Source: Actinomycetota bacterium (GTDB taxonomy: Bacteria > Actinomycetota > Thermoleophilia > Gaiellales > Gaiellaceae). Taken from it: a stretch of DNA of 47,669 nt. The notes under the pieces were generated by a model, which did not search any database, had not been told where the DNA came from, and was given only the letters and a program-made list of their open reading frames with translations. The stretch lies in contig VAWW01000030.1 in the NCBI GenBank assembly GCA_005884575.1, positions 51,969 to 99,637 of the forward strand. The letters are read 5' to 3'. Positions 25,227-39,310 of this stretch are shown here, piece by piece; position 1 is the stretch's first letter, and each line of letters starts with the position of its first letter. A program made the position numbers and the translations under genes.

Positions 25227-25580
25227 ATGGCGCGAGCAGCGACAACGGCAGACGCGTTCAACGCGGTCGCGGAGCCCCGGCGGCGGCAGATCCTGGACGT
25301 CCTTGCCGGCGGCGAGCGCCCGGTGAACGACCTGGTGCGCGTGCTCGGCCTGGCCCAGCCGCAGGTGTCCAAGCACCTCCGGGTGTTGCGAGAGGTCGGG
25401 GCAGTCGACGTGCGCGGCGATGGCCGGCAGCGGCTGTACCGGCTGAACGGCCATGCGCTCAAGCCGATTCACGACTGGGTGAAGAACTACGAGCGCTCGT
25501 GGTCGGATCGGTTCGACCAACTTGACGTCGTGCTCGAAGAGCTCAAACAGAAGGAGGAAGGAGATGACAGTGACGCGTAG
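25227..25580 (+). CDS. ArsR-family winged-helix repressor
   Basis: 117 residues. The sequence FNAVAEPRRRQILDVLAGGERPVNDLVRVLGLAQPQVSKHLRVLREVG is a standard ArsR winged helix with recognition helix QPQVSKHLRVLR. The metal-site cysteines of true ArsR/SmtB are absent, which fits the subgroup that pairs with AHSA1/SRPBCC proteins. The ATG at 25227 lies eight bases after the -10, so the mRNA is probably leaderless. The 3' end overlaps the next gene by 17 bases. Likely represses its own operon through the AT-rich dyad. Confidence 0.88.
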   Translation: MARAATTADAFNAVAEPRRRQILDVLAGGERPVNDLVRVLGLAQPQVSKHLRVLREVGAVDVRGDGRQRLYRLNGHALKPIHDWVKNYERSWSDRFDQLDVVLEELKQKEEGDDSDA

Positions 25581-26067
25581 CGGGTCCGCGACGGTGACGC
25601 TCCCGACGGACGAGCAGATCCTCATCACGCGGGAGTTCGACGCGCCAAGGGAGCTCGTCTACGAGGCGTTCACCACGCCTGACCTCGTCAAGCGCTGGTG
25701 GCACGCAAATCGCGGCGAGATGACGATCGCCGAGATCGACCTGCGCGTCGGCGGCAAGTGGCGGTACGTGATGGTCACCGACGACGGATTCGAGGTCGGC
25801 TTCCACGGCGAGTATCGCGAGATCGTCCCGAACGAGCGGATCGTCTCGACGGAGGTGTACGAGGGCCTGCCCGAAGGGGTATCCCAGGAGGACGGGGCAA
25901 CGGTGAACACCGCGACGTTCACCGAGGCGGACGGGCGCACGACGCTCACGATCCTCGTGCAGACCACGAGCAAGGCGTCCCGCGACGCGATCATCGACTC
26001 CGGGATGGAGACCGGCCTCCAGGACGCGCTGGACCTCCTGGAGCAGGCCGCCCTCTCGCTCCGCTGA
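25564..26067 (+). CDS. AHSA1/SRPBCC-domain protein
   Basis: 167 residues of the START-like Aha1 C-terminal superfamily, a hydrophobic-pocket fold. Landmarks: ITREFDAPRELVYEAFTTPDLVKRWW, the LRVGGKWRYVM strand, FHGEYREIVPNERIVSTEVYEG and a terminal helix MEXGLQDALDLLEQ-type segment. Such proteins commonly follow an ArsR regulator and probably bind a small hydrophobic ligand; the ligand is unknown. The ATG at 25564 has a strong AAGGAGGAAGGAG Shine-Dalgarno inside the arsR 3' end. Confidence 0.87.
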   Translation: MTVTRSGSATVTLPTDEQILITREFDAPRELVYEAFTTPDLVKRWWHANRGEMTIAEIDLRVGGKWRYVMVTDDGFEVGFHGEYREIVPNERIVSTEVYEGLPEGVSQEDGATVNTATFTEADGRTTLTILVQTTSKASRDAIIDSGMETGLQDALDLLEQAALSLR

Positions 26068-26084
26068 GAGGAAACCGGGGGAAC

Positions 26085-31529
<5,445 letters not shown>

Positions 31530-31538
31530 CGCCGACGC

Positions 31539-31562
31539 ACAATACTGAACACGAACGAACAA
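31539..31562 (-). promoter_or_regulatory. -10 box and candidate operator of the deoR-gal operon
   Basis: TATTGT (minus strand, 31539-31544) ends nine bases before the deoR-type ATG. Just upstream is GAACACGAACGAACAA (31547-31562, plus strand), a tandem GAAC/CGAAC run like the direct-repeat operators of DeoR-family proteins. A regulator bound there would occupy the promoter spacer, fitting autorepression. Confidence 0.5.
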
Positions 31563-31600
31563 TCCTAGGGCCCGGATCGCAACGCTCCCGTCACCGGGTC

Positions 31601-31686
31601 TTGACATTTGCCGAGCAATCGTGCCAGGGTAGGCCGGGTTTCCCCTGGGCGATCGGGTTCGTTTCTGTCGGATTTCGGTCGTTCTC
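31601..31686 (+). promoter_or_regulatory. Promoter and candidate operator of the sugar ABC operon
   Basis: TTGACA at 31601-31606 is followed 18 bases later by a weak -10 (CAGGGT, 31625-31630). Between this and the gene lies a run of TTCGTTTC and TTTCGGTCGTT repeats (about 31657-31684), the same GTTCGTT core seen in reverse before the deoR-type gene. An AGAGGAGG Shine-Dalgarno follows at 31693-31700. This fits control by the adjacent DeoR-type protein. Confidence 0.5.
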
Positions 31687-31705
31687 CCGACCAGAGGAGG
31701 GTTCA

Positions 31706-33022
31706 ATGTCGGATCCCACGCCTCGCTCCCACGCCTCCGTGCTGTCCCGCCGCACGCTCCTCGTGTCGGGCGCCGCCGGAGCGGCGGGGCTTTACGGCCT
31801 CCGGGCGAGCGGCGCCAGCGGGGCCGTGCCGACCTCGCTCGTGGCCGAGGCTGCAGGCACGGTTACCTTCGGCTCGAACGCGTCCGACCCGGTCCCGAAG
31901 AAGGCGACCGCGGCCGTGCTCGCTGCGTTCGCGAAGAAGACGGGCACGAAGGTCCAGATCAACTCGGTCGACCACAACACCTTCCAGGAGCAGATCAACA
32001 CCTATCTGCAGGGCCGCCCGCAGGACGTCTTCACGTGGTTCGCCGGCTACCGCATGCAGTTCTTCGCCCAGAAGGGCCTGCTGACCCCGATCGACGACGT
32101 GTGGAAGTCGCTCGCGCCGAACTTCTCGCCGGCGATGCGGGCCGCCTCGAGGGGGCTCGACGGGCATTACTACTTCGTCCCGATCTACAACTACCCGTGG
32201 GCGGTCTTCTACCGGAAGAGCGTTTTCGCGAAGAACGGCTACACCCCGCCCACGACGTGGGATCAGTTCATCGCGCTGGCCAAGAAGATGAAGTCGGACG
32301 GCCTGACGCCGATCGCCTTCACGGACAAGGACGGCTGGCCCGCGATGGGCACGTTCGACATCCTCAACATGCGCATCAACGGATACGCCTTCCACGTCCG
32401 GCTGATGGCCGGCAAGGAAGCGTGGGACAGCGCGAAGGTGAAGGCCGTCTTCAACCAGTGGCGCGAGCTCCTACCGCACTACTCGAGCGGAGCGCTCGGC
32501 CTCACCTGGGAGGAAGGCGCGCAGCAGCTCGTCAAGAAGGAGGCCGGCATGTACCTGCTCGGCTCGTTCGTCGCGCAGCAGGCGACGGATCCGGCCGACC
32601 ACGCGGACCTCGACTTCTTCCCCTATCCGTCGATCAACCCCAAGTGGGGCCAGGACTCGCTCGACGCGCCGATCGACGGCTACCTGATGTCGAAGCACGC
32701 AAAGAACGTCCCGCAGGCGAAGGCGTTGCTGAAGTTCCTCGGCAGCGCAGCCGCCGAGAACATCTATCTGAAGACCGATCCGAACGACGTCGGCGCGAGC
32801 AACAGGGCGAGCTCGGCGCACTACAACGCGTTGCAGAAGAAGGCGGCGAAGCTGATCGCCGGCGCGAAGCACATCGCGCAGTACATGGACCGCGACACGC
32901 GGCCCGACTTCGCGTCGACGGTGATGATCCCGGCCCTGCAGCAGTTCCTGAACAAGCCGGACGACGTCAACGGCCTCGTGAGCAGCATCCAGAAGCAGAA
33001 AAAGGCCATCTTCGGAACGTGA
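31706..33022 (+). CDS. Extracellular sugar-binding protein of the ABC transporter
   Basis: 438 residues. The N-terminus has a twin-arginine signal, SRRTLLVSGAAGAAGL (R15, R16), and no obvious lipobox cysteine, so it is probably exported folded by Tat. The mature protein is a family-1 carbohydrate-binding protein: AAFAKKTGTKVQINSVDHNTFQEQINTYLQGRPQDVFTW-type N-lobe, NYPWAVFYRKSVFAKNGYTPPTTWDQF and GKEAGMYLLGSF-like strands, many aromatic residues. The ATG has an AGAGGAGG site. It is followed by two permeases, a GH4 enzyme and the ATPase. The ligand is inferred to be a galactose-containing oligosaccharide from the enzymes around it. Confidence 0.9.
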   Translation: MSDPTPRSHASVLSRRTLLVSGAAGAAGLYGLRASGASGAVPTSLVAEAAGTVTFGSNASDPVPKKATAAVLAAFAKKTGTKVQINSVDHNTFQEQINTYLQGRPQDVFTWFAGYRMQFFAQKGLLTPIDDVWKSLAPNFSPAMRAASRGLDGHYYFVPIYNYPWAVFYRKSVFAKNGYTPPTTWDQFIALAKKMKSDGLTPIAFTDKDGWPAMGTFDILNMRINGYAFHVRLMAGKEAWDSAKVKAVFNQWRELLPHYSSGALGLTWEEGAQQLVKKEAGMYLLGSFVAQQATDPADHADLDFFPYPSINPKWGQDSLDAPIDGYLMSKHAKNVPQAKALLKFLGSAAAENIYLKTDPNDVGASNRASSAHYNALQKKAAKLIAGAKHIAQYMDRDTRPDFASTVMIPALQQFLNKPDDVNGLVSSIQKQKKAIFGT

Positions 33023-33045
33023 GCGGCTGACGTAAGCTCGAAGCG

Positions 33046-33990
33046 ATGGCGATCGACATCGCAACGAGAGTGGGAACGGGCGGCGCGCGGCGAGGCAAGC
33101 GCGCCGTCCGTCTCTCCGGCCGCGACCGCGTCACGATCGGGGTCATGGCCGGGGTCCCCCTGCTGGTCGTCGGCGGCCTGATCTGGTTCCCCACGATCGC
33201 GTCGGTCGTGCTGTCGTTCACCAACTGGGACGGCATTGGCGGGGTCACAACCGCCCACTGGGTCGGGACGGAGAACTACCGGCAGATCGCGACCATTTAC
33301 CCGCCGTTCTGGCCCGCGGTCAAGCACAACCTCATCTGGCTCGGCTTCCTCGCGTTCGTCGCGACGCCGTTCGGGCTCCTGCTCGCCTACCAGCTCGACA
33401 AGCGGATCCGCGGCTCGCGGGTCTACCAGAGCATCTTCTTCATGCCTGTGGTGCTGTCGTTCGCGATCATCGGCTTCATCTGGCAGCTGATCTACTCGCC
33501 GACCCAGGGCCTGATCAACAACCTCTTCTCGGACCCGAGCCACGGCCCGGTGACCGACTGGCTCGGAAACCCGAAGCTGAACCTCTGGGCCGTCCTCGTC
33601 GCCGTCTGCTGGCGCCACGCCGGGTACATCATGATCCTCTACCTCGCCGGCCTGAAGGCGCTCGACCCATCGCTGCGAGAGGCGGCGGCGATCGACGGCG
33701 CCGGCGAGTGGCACGCCTTCCGCACCGTCGTCTTCCCCGCCTTGCGGCCGATCAACATCGTGATCATCGTCGTCACCGTGATCGAGGCGCTGCGGGCGTT
33801 CGACATCGTCTACATCATCAACCGCGGCCGGAACGGCCTCGAGCTTCTGTCGGTGCTCGTCACGAACAACATCATCGGCGAGGCGAGCCGGATCGGCTAC
33901 GGCTCAGCGATCGCGGTGATCCTGATCGTGATCTCGATCATCCCGATCGTCGTCTTCGTCTGGAGCAACTTCTCGGAGAAGCAGGCTTGA
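33046..33990 (+). CDS. Sugar ABC transporter permease (MalF/UgpA type)
   Basis: 314 residues with six predicted membrane helices, starting near residue 27 (VTIGVMAGVPLLVVGGLIWF). The EAA loop that docks the ATPase reads EAAAIDGAGEWHAFRTVVFPALRP (about residues 210-233). The product pairs with the next permease to make the channel. The start ATG is 23 bases after the binding-protein stop. The stop overlaps the next start. Confidence 0.9.
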   Translation: MAIDIATRVGTGGARRGKRAVRLSGRDRVTIGVMAGVPLLVVGGLIWFPTIASVVLSFTNWDGIGGVTTAHWVGTENYRQIATIYPPFWPAVKHNLIWLGFLAFVATPFGLLLAYQLDKRIRGSRVYQSIFFMPVVLSFAIIGFIWQLIYSPTQGLINNLFSDPSHGPVTDWLGNPKLNLWAVLVAVCWRHAGYIMILYLAGLKALDPSLREAAAIDGAGEWHAFRTVVFPALRPINIVIIVVTVIEALRAFDIVYIINRGRNGLELLSVLVTNNIIGEASRIGYGSAIAVILIVISIIPIVVFVWSNFSEKQA

Positions 33991-34889
33991 CCAGCGCGAC
34001 GGTCACCGCCGGCGCGGCGCGGACGGCGCGGCGCGCCCTGCGCCTCCCGCGCGTCGGCCTACACGCGTTCCTCGTCGCGACCGCGATCGTCTGGCTCGCG
34101 CCGGTCGCGTGGGCCGTCTTCACCTCGTTCCGTCCGTACGCGGACACGGCGAAGTACGGCTATGTGTCGGTCCCGCACACGCTCAGCCTCGTCAACTACC
34201 GCAACGCGTGGACGCAGGGCGAGATCCCGAAGCACTTCCTGAACTCGATGATCATCACGCTGCCGGCGATCGCGCTGATCCTGCTCTTCGCCGCGTCCGT
34301 GGCGTTTGTCGTCGCGCGGTTCAGCTTCTGGTTCAACGTGCCGCTGCTGATCTTCTTCATGGCGGCGAACCTCCTCCCGCAGCAGGTGATCATCACGCCG
34401 CTCTACGAGATGTACCTGCGGATCCCGCTGCCGAACTGGCTCAGCGATACCGGACTCGCTTACGACTCGTTCATCGGGCTGATCGCGATCAACGTCGCGT
34501 TCCAGACCGGTTTCTGCACGTTCGTGCTCTCGAACTACATGAAGACGATCCCAAGCTCGCTCGGCGAGGCGGCGCGCGTCGACGGGGCGAGCGTCTTCCG
34601 GCAGTTCTGGGGAATCATCCTGCCGCTCTGCCGGCCCGCGCTCGCAGCGCTCGCGACGCTCGAGTTCACCTGGATCTACAACGACTTCCTGTGGGCGGTC
34701 GTGCTGATGAGCTCGGGTGACAAGCGCCCGATCACGTCGTCGCTGACGAACCTGCAGGGCGTATTCTTCACGGACAACAATCTGATCGCGGCCGCGTCCG
34801 TGCTCGTCGCGCTTCCGACGCTGATCGTGTTCGCGGCGCTCCAGCGGCAGTTCATCAGCGGCCTTACGCTGGGAGCGCAGAAGGGATGA
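33987..34889 (+). CDS. Sugar ABC transporter permease (MalG/UgpE type)
   Basis: 300 residues with six predicted membrane helices and EAA loop EAARVDGASVFRQFWGIILPLCRPA. The TTG start at 33987 was chosen because it overlaps the preceding TGA (TTGA) and has a GGAGAAG site upstream. The conserved PYADTAKYGYV and FTWIYNDFLWAVVLM segments are typical of MalG-like subunits. The stop overlaps the GH4 start as ATGA. Confidence 0.9.
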   Translation: MTSATVTAGAARTARRALRLPRVGLHAFLVATAIVWLAPVAWAVFTSFRPYADTAKYGYVSVPHTLSLVNYRNAWTQGEIPKHFLNSMIITLPAIALILLFAASVAFVVARFSFWFNVPLLIFFMAANLLPQQVIITPLYEMYLRIPLPNWLSDTGLAYDSFIGLIAINVAFQTGFCTFVLSNYMKTIPSSLGEAARVDGASVFRQFWGIILPLCRPALAALATLEFTWIYNDFLWAVVLMSSGDKRPITSSLTNLQGVFFTDNNLIAAASVLVALPTLIVFAALQRQFISGLTLGAQKG

Positions 34890-36196
34890 CGCGCATTGCC
34901 TTCATAGGCGCCGGCAGCGTCGAGTTCACGCGCAACCTGCTCGGAGACTTCCTCGACTTCCCCGAGCTGCACGACGTCGAGATCGCGCTCCACGACATCG
35001 ACGCCGACCGGCTCGCGACCGCCGAGGCGATGGCCCGCTACGTCGCCTCGGAGCGCGGCGCCTCGCCGCGGATCGCCTCGCACCTCGACCGGCGCGAGGC
35101 GATCGACGGCTCGGACTTCGTGCTGAACATGGTCCAGATCGGCGGCCACGAGGCGACGCTGCTCGACTTCGAGATTCCTGCGCGCTACGGCCTCCGTCAG
35201 ACGATCGCCGACACGCTCGGGATCGGCGGAATCTTCAGGACGCTGCGCACCGCTCCCATCATGCTCGCGCTCGGCAACGAGATGGCCGAGCTGTGCCCTC
35301 CGAATGCGTGGCTGCTCAACTACACGAACCCGATGGCGATGCTCTGCTGGCTCGTCTACGCCGGCACGCCGACGCAGAACGTCGTCGGGCTCTGCCACTC
35401 GGTTCAGAACACCACGGAGGACCTCTGCGAGATCCTCGGCGTCCCCGAGGACGAGGTCACAGTCCTCTCCGCGGGTGTCAACCACCAGGCGTTCTTCCTC
35501 CGCTTCGAGCACGGCGGCGAGAGCCTCTATCCGCGGCTCGACGCGCGACTCGCCGCCGACCCGGAGCTGCAGCGCCGCGTCCGCTTCGCGCTCTACGAGC
35601 GGCTCGGCTACTTCCCGACCGAGTCGAGCGAGCACGCCGCGGAGTACGTTCCCTGGTTCATGCACCACGACGAGGAGCTCGAGCTCTACCGGATCCCCGT
35701 CGGCGAGTACATCCGCCGCAGCGAGCGGAACGTCGGCCGGTACGAGGACGTGAAAGCCGCGCTCGCCCGGGGCGAGGCGGTACCGCTGCCGCGCTCGAAC
35801 GAATACGCGTCGCTGATCGTGCACGCGATGGTGACCGGCGAGCCGCGGGTGATCTACGGGAACGTCCGCAACGACGGCCTGATCCCGAACCTGCCCGACG
35901 GCGCCTGCGTCGAGGTGCCGTGCGTCGTCGACCGGACCGGGCTCCGCCCTACTCCGGTGCTCGACTATCCGCCGCACCTCGCCGCGCTGAACCGCACGTT
36001 CCTCAATCCGGTCGAGCTGACGGTCCGCGCCGTGCTCGAGGAACGGCCGGACTTCGTGCGGCACGCGGCAATGCTCGACCCGAACGCCGCGGCGACGCTC
36101 ACTCTCGACGAGATCGACGCGCTGTGCGACGAGCTGACGGCCGCGCACGGCGACGCGCTTCCCGCGAGCCTCCGGAAGGAGCTGATTCGGACGTGA
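34886..36196 (+). CDS. Glycoside hydrolase family 4, alpha-galactosidase (MelA) type
   Basis: 436 residues. GH4 enzymes use NAD+ and Mn2+ to cleave glycosides by a redox-elimination mechanism. The NAD loop GAGSVEF is at 8-14; metal ligands expected at C170 (LCHSVQ) and H200 (GVNHQ) are intact, as is NYTNPM (145-150). The sequence resembles alpha-galactosidases (MelA) and related alpha-galacturonidases rather than the phospho-glucosidases. It sits inside the transporter operon, which supports a galactoside. Absence of a PTS nearby argues against a 6-phospho substrate. Confidence 0.85.
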   Translation: MTRIAFIGAGSVEFTRNLLGDFLDFPELHDVEIALHDIDADRLATAEAMARYVASERGASPRIASHLDRREAIDGSDFVLNMVQIGGHEATLLDFEIPARYGLRQTIADTLGIGGIFRTLRTAPIMLALGNEMAELCPPNAWLLNYTNPMAMLCWLVYAGTPTQNVVGLCHSVQNTTEDLCEILGVPEDEVTVLSAGVNHQAFFLRFEHGGESLYPRLDARLAADPELQRRVRFALYERLGYFPTESSEHAAEYVPWFMHHDEELELYRIPVGEYIRRSERNVGRYEDVKAALARGEAVPLPRSNEYASLIVHAMVTGEPRVIYGNVRNDGLIPNLPDGACVEVPCVVDRTGLRPTPVLDYPPHLAALNRTFLNPVELTVRAVLEERPDFVRHAAMLDPNAAATLTLDEIDALCDELTAAHGDALPASLRKELIRT

Positions 36197-37386
36197 GCAG
36201 GATCGAGCTCGACTCGGTCAGCAAGGTGTATCCGAACGGTGTCAAGGCAGTCAACGGCGTCGCGCTCGACATCGCGGACGGCGAGTTCGTGGTACTGGTG
36301 GGCCCGTCGGGCTGCGGCAAGTCGACCCTCTTGCGGATGATGGCCGGCCTGGAGGAGGTCACCGAAGGCTCGATCCGCATCGGCGACCGCGACGTCACCG
36401 AGGTGCCGCCGCAGAAGCGGGACATCGCAATGGTCTTTCAGGACTATGCGCTCTATCCGCACATGACGGTGCGCGAGAACCTCGCCTACGGCCTGAAGCT
36501 GAAGAAGATGCCGAAGGCGGAGTGGAAGCGACGCGTCGACGAGGTCGCGAAGACGCTCGGCCTCGACGAGCTGCTCGACCGCAAGCCGAGAGCGCTTTCC
36601 GGCGGCCAGCGGCAGCGCGTCGCGATGGGCCGCGCGATCGTGCGCGAGCCGAAGGCGTTCCTGATGGACGAGCCACTCTCGAACCTCGACGCGAAGCTGC
36701 GCGTGTCGATGCGAGCCGAGCTCGCGCGGCTGCACGAGCGGCTCGGCGTGACGACGGTGTACGTCACGCACGACCAGGTCGAGGCCATGACGCTCGGCCA
36801 GCGCGTCGCCGTCCTGCGCGACGGCCTGCTCCAGCAGCTCGACACGCCGCAGAACCTCTTCCACCATCCGCAGAACCTGTTCGTCGCCGCGTTCATCGGC
36901 TCCCCGTCGATGAACCTCGTCGACGCGAAGATCGACGGCGACTCCGTGTCGTTCGCCGACTTTCGGTTGAAGCTGCCTCCGGGGTCGCCCGTCTACGGAC
37001 AGGAGCGCAGGGTCACGCTCGGCATCCGTCCGACCGACTTCGACCACAGCGCCGTCGCCGATCCGGAGCTGCCGCGGATACGTGTGCGCGCCGACGTCGT
37101 CGAGGACCTCGGCGCCGAGAGTCACGTCGTCTTCCCGATCGACGCGCCGCGCGTGAGCGCCGACGCCGTCCTGGCAGCGGCCGATGCAGCGTCGGACGAC
37201 GAGGGAAAGCTGTTCGCCGACGACCAGCGGGCGATCTTCACTGCGGTCGTCGACGCGCGCCGGGCCGTCGGCGTCGGCTCCGACGTCGAGTTCGCCGTCG
37301 ACCACGGGCGGTTCCACTTCTTTGATCCGGCGACCGGCCAGGCGTTGACGGCCGCCGACCGCGAGCGCGATCAGGTCAGCGCGTAG
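36193..37386 (+). CDS. Sugar ABC transporter ATPase (MsmK/UgpC/MalK type)
   Basis: 397 residues from a GTG overlapping the GH4 stop (GTGA). Walker A GPSGCGKS at 37-44, Q-loop FQDYALYPHMTV, signature LSGGQRQRV and Walker B FLMDEPLSNLD are all intact, and the switch histidine lies in YVTHDQ. A C-terminal TOBE regulatory domain follows. This multi-sugar ATPase energises the two permeases. It is the last gene of the five-gene operon and its 3' end overlaps the convergent amidohydrolase by 16 bases. Confidence 0.93.
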   Translation: MSRIELDSVSKVYPNGVKAVNGVALDIADGEFVVLVGPSGCGKSTLLRMMAGLEEVTEGSIRIGDRDVTEVPPQKRDIAMVFQDYALYPHMTVRENLAYGLKLKKMPKAEWKRRVDEVAKTLGLDELLDRKPRALSGGQRQRVAMGRAIVREPKAFLMDEPLSNLDAKLRVSMRAELARLHERLGVTTVYVTHDQVEAMTLGQRVAVLRDGLLQQLDTPQNLFHHPQNLFVAAFIGSPSMNLVDAKIDGDSVSFADFRLKLPPGSPVYGQERRVTLGIRPTDFDHSAVADPELPRIRVRADVVEDLGAESHVVFPIDAPRVSADAVLAAADAASDDEGKLFADDQRAIFTAVVDARRAVGVGSDVEFAVDHGRFHFFDPATGQALTAADRERDQVSA

Positions 37387-38168
37387 ACGCGCGCCGCGGT
37401 CTCGCCGAACACCGCGTCCCGCTCGTCCTCCCGCGTTGCGTCGCGGATCGTCGCGAAGACGTCTTCGTACGAGGCGGCGAGCAGGCAGACGGGCCAGTCG
37501 GAGCCGAAGAGACAGCGCTCCGCGCCGAACCACTCGATCCCGCGACGGATGAACGGCGCGAGGTCGTCGCCCGGGTTCGCCTCGGTGACGAGGCCCGAGA
37601 GCTTGCAGAAGACGTTTGGGAGCTCGCTGAGCGGTGCGAGCGCCTCGGCCCACGCGGTCGTATTGGCGGTGCGGATCGGCGGCTTCGCGAGGTGATCGAC
37701 GACGAACCGCACCTCGGGCAGGGCGCGTGCGGCCTCGAGCGCCGCGGGGAGCTCGCCGGTGCGGACGAGCAGGTCGTAGGGAAGGCCGGCCTCGCCGACG
37801 GCGCGGATGCCGCGAAGCACCGCGGGCCGCGCGAGCCAGCGCGGATCCGGCTCGTCGTGGGCCTGGTGGCGGATCCCGACGAGCTTCGGGTGGGCGAGGC
37901 CGCGCAGCGGATCTTCGGCGGTCAAGTCGACCCAGCCGACGACGCCGCGCACGAAGCTCGTCGCCTCCGCGATCTCGAGCAGCTCCCAGGTCTCGGCGAG
38001 CTCCATCCGCGCCTGCACGACGATGGTCGCGTCCACGCCGCAGGCTTCGAGGTGCGGGACGAGATCGTCCGGCCCGAAGCGGCGGCGGATCGGCGCGACC
38101 TCGTCCGTCATCCACGGGTAGCTCGCGACTGCCGGGTCCCAGAAGTGGTGGTGCGCGTCGACGATCAC
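37371..38168 (-). CDS. Amidohydrolase, probable L-fucono-lactonase
   Basis: 265 residues of the amidohydrolase_2 TIM-barrel family (COG3618-like). The metal motif HHHFWDP lies at residues 6-12, VVDHLAKPPI mid-protein, and GSDWPV near the C-terminus gives the catalytic aspartate. The GTG start overlaps the aldo/keto-reductase stop (GTGA). Members of this family open sugar 1,5-lactones; with an L-fucose-dehydrogenase-like reductase and a mutarotase just upstream, lactone hydrolysis to L-fuconate is the best guess. Rhamnono- or galactono-lactone are alternatives. Confidence 0.82.
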   Translation of the reverse strand: MIVDAHHHFWDPAVASYPWMTDEVAPIRRRFGPDDLVPHLEACGVDATIVVQARMELAETWELLEIAEATSFVRGVVGWVDLTAEDPLRGLAHPKLVGIRHQAHDEPDPRWLARPAVLRGIRAVGEAGLPYDLLVRTGELPAALEAARALPEVRFVVDHLAKPPIRTANTTAWAEALAPLSELPNVFCKLSGLVTEANPGDDLAPFIRRGIEWFGAERCLFGSDWPVCLLAASYEDVFATIRDATREDERDAVFGETAARVYALT

Positions 38169-39049
38169 GCGAGCTCGTCCCACAGCCCGTCGGGGATCTC
38201 GAAGTCGCGCAGCCGGACGTCCTCCTCGACCTCCTCCGGCGAGCGGCAGCCGACGACGGCGCAGGCGACGGCGGGATGGCGGAGCGGGAACTGGATCGCG
38301 GCCGCCTCGACGGGCACGTCCCAGCGGGCGCAGATCTCGCGCCGCCATTCCGCGCGCGCGACGATCTCGGCCGGGGCGCGCCGGTAGTCGAAGGTGTCGC
38401 CGCCGGCGAGGATGCCGCTGTTGAAGACGCCGCCGGCGATCACGTCGATCCCGAGTTCCTCGCAGAGGGGCAGCAGCTCGTCGGCCCCGCTACGGTCGAG
38501 CAGGGTGTAGCGGCCGGCGAGCAGGAAGCAATCGAAGTCGCCTTCGCGGGCGAAGCGGGCCAGCAGCTCGGACTGGTTCATGCCGACGCCGACCGATTTG
38601 ACGACCCCCTCGCGGCGCAGGCGGTCGAGCGCGCGATATGCGCCGTCCATCGCCTCGTCGAAGTGGTCGTCGGGGTCGTGGATCAGCGCGATGTCGACGC
38701 GGTCGAGCCCGAGCCGCTCGAGGCTCTCCTCGAGCGAGCGGAGCGCGCCGTCCCGGCTGAAGTCGAACTCCGGATGGAGCGGCGGGACTCCCTCGAACTG
38801 CGTCTCGTCCGGCGCGCCCGGTCGCAGCAGCCGGCCGACCTTCGTCGAGAGGACGAACTCGTGCCGCGGCCGGTGGCGCAGCGCCGCGCCGAGCCGCCGC
38901 TCCGCGCTGCCGTATCCGTACAGCGGTGCGGTGTCGAACAGCCGCAGCCCGAGCTCCCACGCCCGGTCGACGACGGCGTGCGCATCCTCGTCGGAAACGG
39001 CCTGGTAGAGCCCGCCGAGCGGCGCCGTCCCGAGCCCGAGCGGTTTCAA
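38165..39049 (-). CDS. Aldo/keto reductase, probable L-fucose (D-threo-aldose) dehydrogenase
   Basis: 294 residues. The AKR tetrad is complete: D39, Y44 (FDTAPLYGYG), K70 (STKVGRLL) and H124 (LIHDPDDH). LGLGTAPLGGLY and the STKVGRLLRP motif match D-threo-aldose 1-dehydrogenases, which oxidise L-fucose and related sugars to lactones with NAD(P). The TTG start overlaps the mutarotase stop (TTGA). Middle gene of a three-gene set. The substrate is inferred from family resemblance and neighbours. Confidence 0.83.
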   Translation of the reverse strand: MKPLGLGTAPLGGLYQAVSDEDAHAVVDRAWELGLRLFDTAPLYGYGSAERRLGAALRHRPRHEFVLSTKVGRLLRPGAPDETQFEGVPPLHPEFDFSRDGALRSLEESLERLGLDRVDIALIHDPDDHFDEAMDGAYRALDRLRREGVVKSVGVGMNQSELLARFAREGDFDCFLLAGRYTLLDRSGADELLPLCEELGIDVIAGGVFNSGILAGGDTFDYRRAPAEIVARAEWRREICARWDVPVEAAAIQFPLRHPAVACAVVGCRSPEEVEEDVRLRDFEIPDGLWDELA

Positions 39050-39258
39050 AGGTCGAAGATCAAGCGAAGCTTGTCGTCCGCGGCGCCGCTGTAGTCGTGC
39101 GCGACGTGGAAGAGATCGAGGCCGTCGCGGAAGATCAGCCCTCTCGCGACGCCGGCGGCCCGGATCGCCTCGAGGATCTCCGGCCAGACGGCGGCGTGGG
39201 CCTCCTCGTAGCGCTGCTCGGCGCCCGGCTTGAGCCGCGTGTGCAGGCCGACGTGCAT
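39046..39258 (-). CDS. RhaM/fucose-type mutarotase, internally shortened
   Basis: 70 residues, against about 100-110 for the family. The N-terminus MHVGLHTRLKPGAEQRYEEAH and AVWPEILEAIRAAGV are typical of L-rhamnose/L-fucose mutarotases; Y17 and H21 match the active-site Tyr/His positions. DLFHV then runs straight into AHDYSGAADDKLRLIFDL, which resembles the family's C-terminus, so about 30-35 residues in the middle, including the region with the conserved tryptophans, appear to be missing in frame. Inactive unless the deletion is an assembly artefact. A -10-like GATAAT lies eight bases before the ATG. First of the leftward mutarotase-reductase-lactonase set. Confidence 0.65.
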   Translation of the reverse strand: MHVGLHTRLKPGAEQRYEEAHAAVWPEILEAIRAAGVARGLIFRDGLDLFHVAHDYSGAADDKLRLIFDL

Positions 39259-39266
39259 GCGCGGCG

Positions 39267-39272
39267 ATTATC
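39267..39272 (-). promoter_or_regulatory. -10 box for the mutarotase operon
   Basis: GATAAT (within TAGATAAT, minus strand) ends eight bases before the mutarotase ATG. No convincing -35 is visible. Probable leaderless start of the fucose-type operon. Confidence 0.45.
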
Positions 39273-39310
39273 TAGGATTCCCGTGCCCGGTATCCGCTAC
39301 GGAACTGGAG

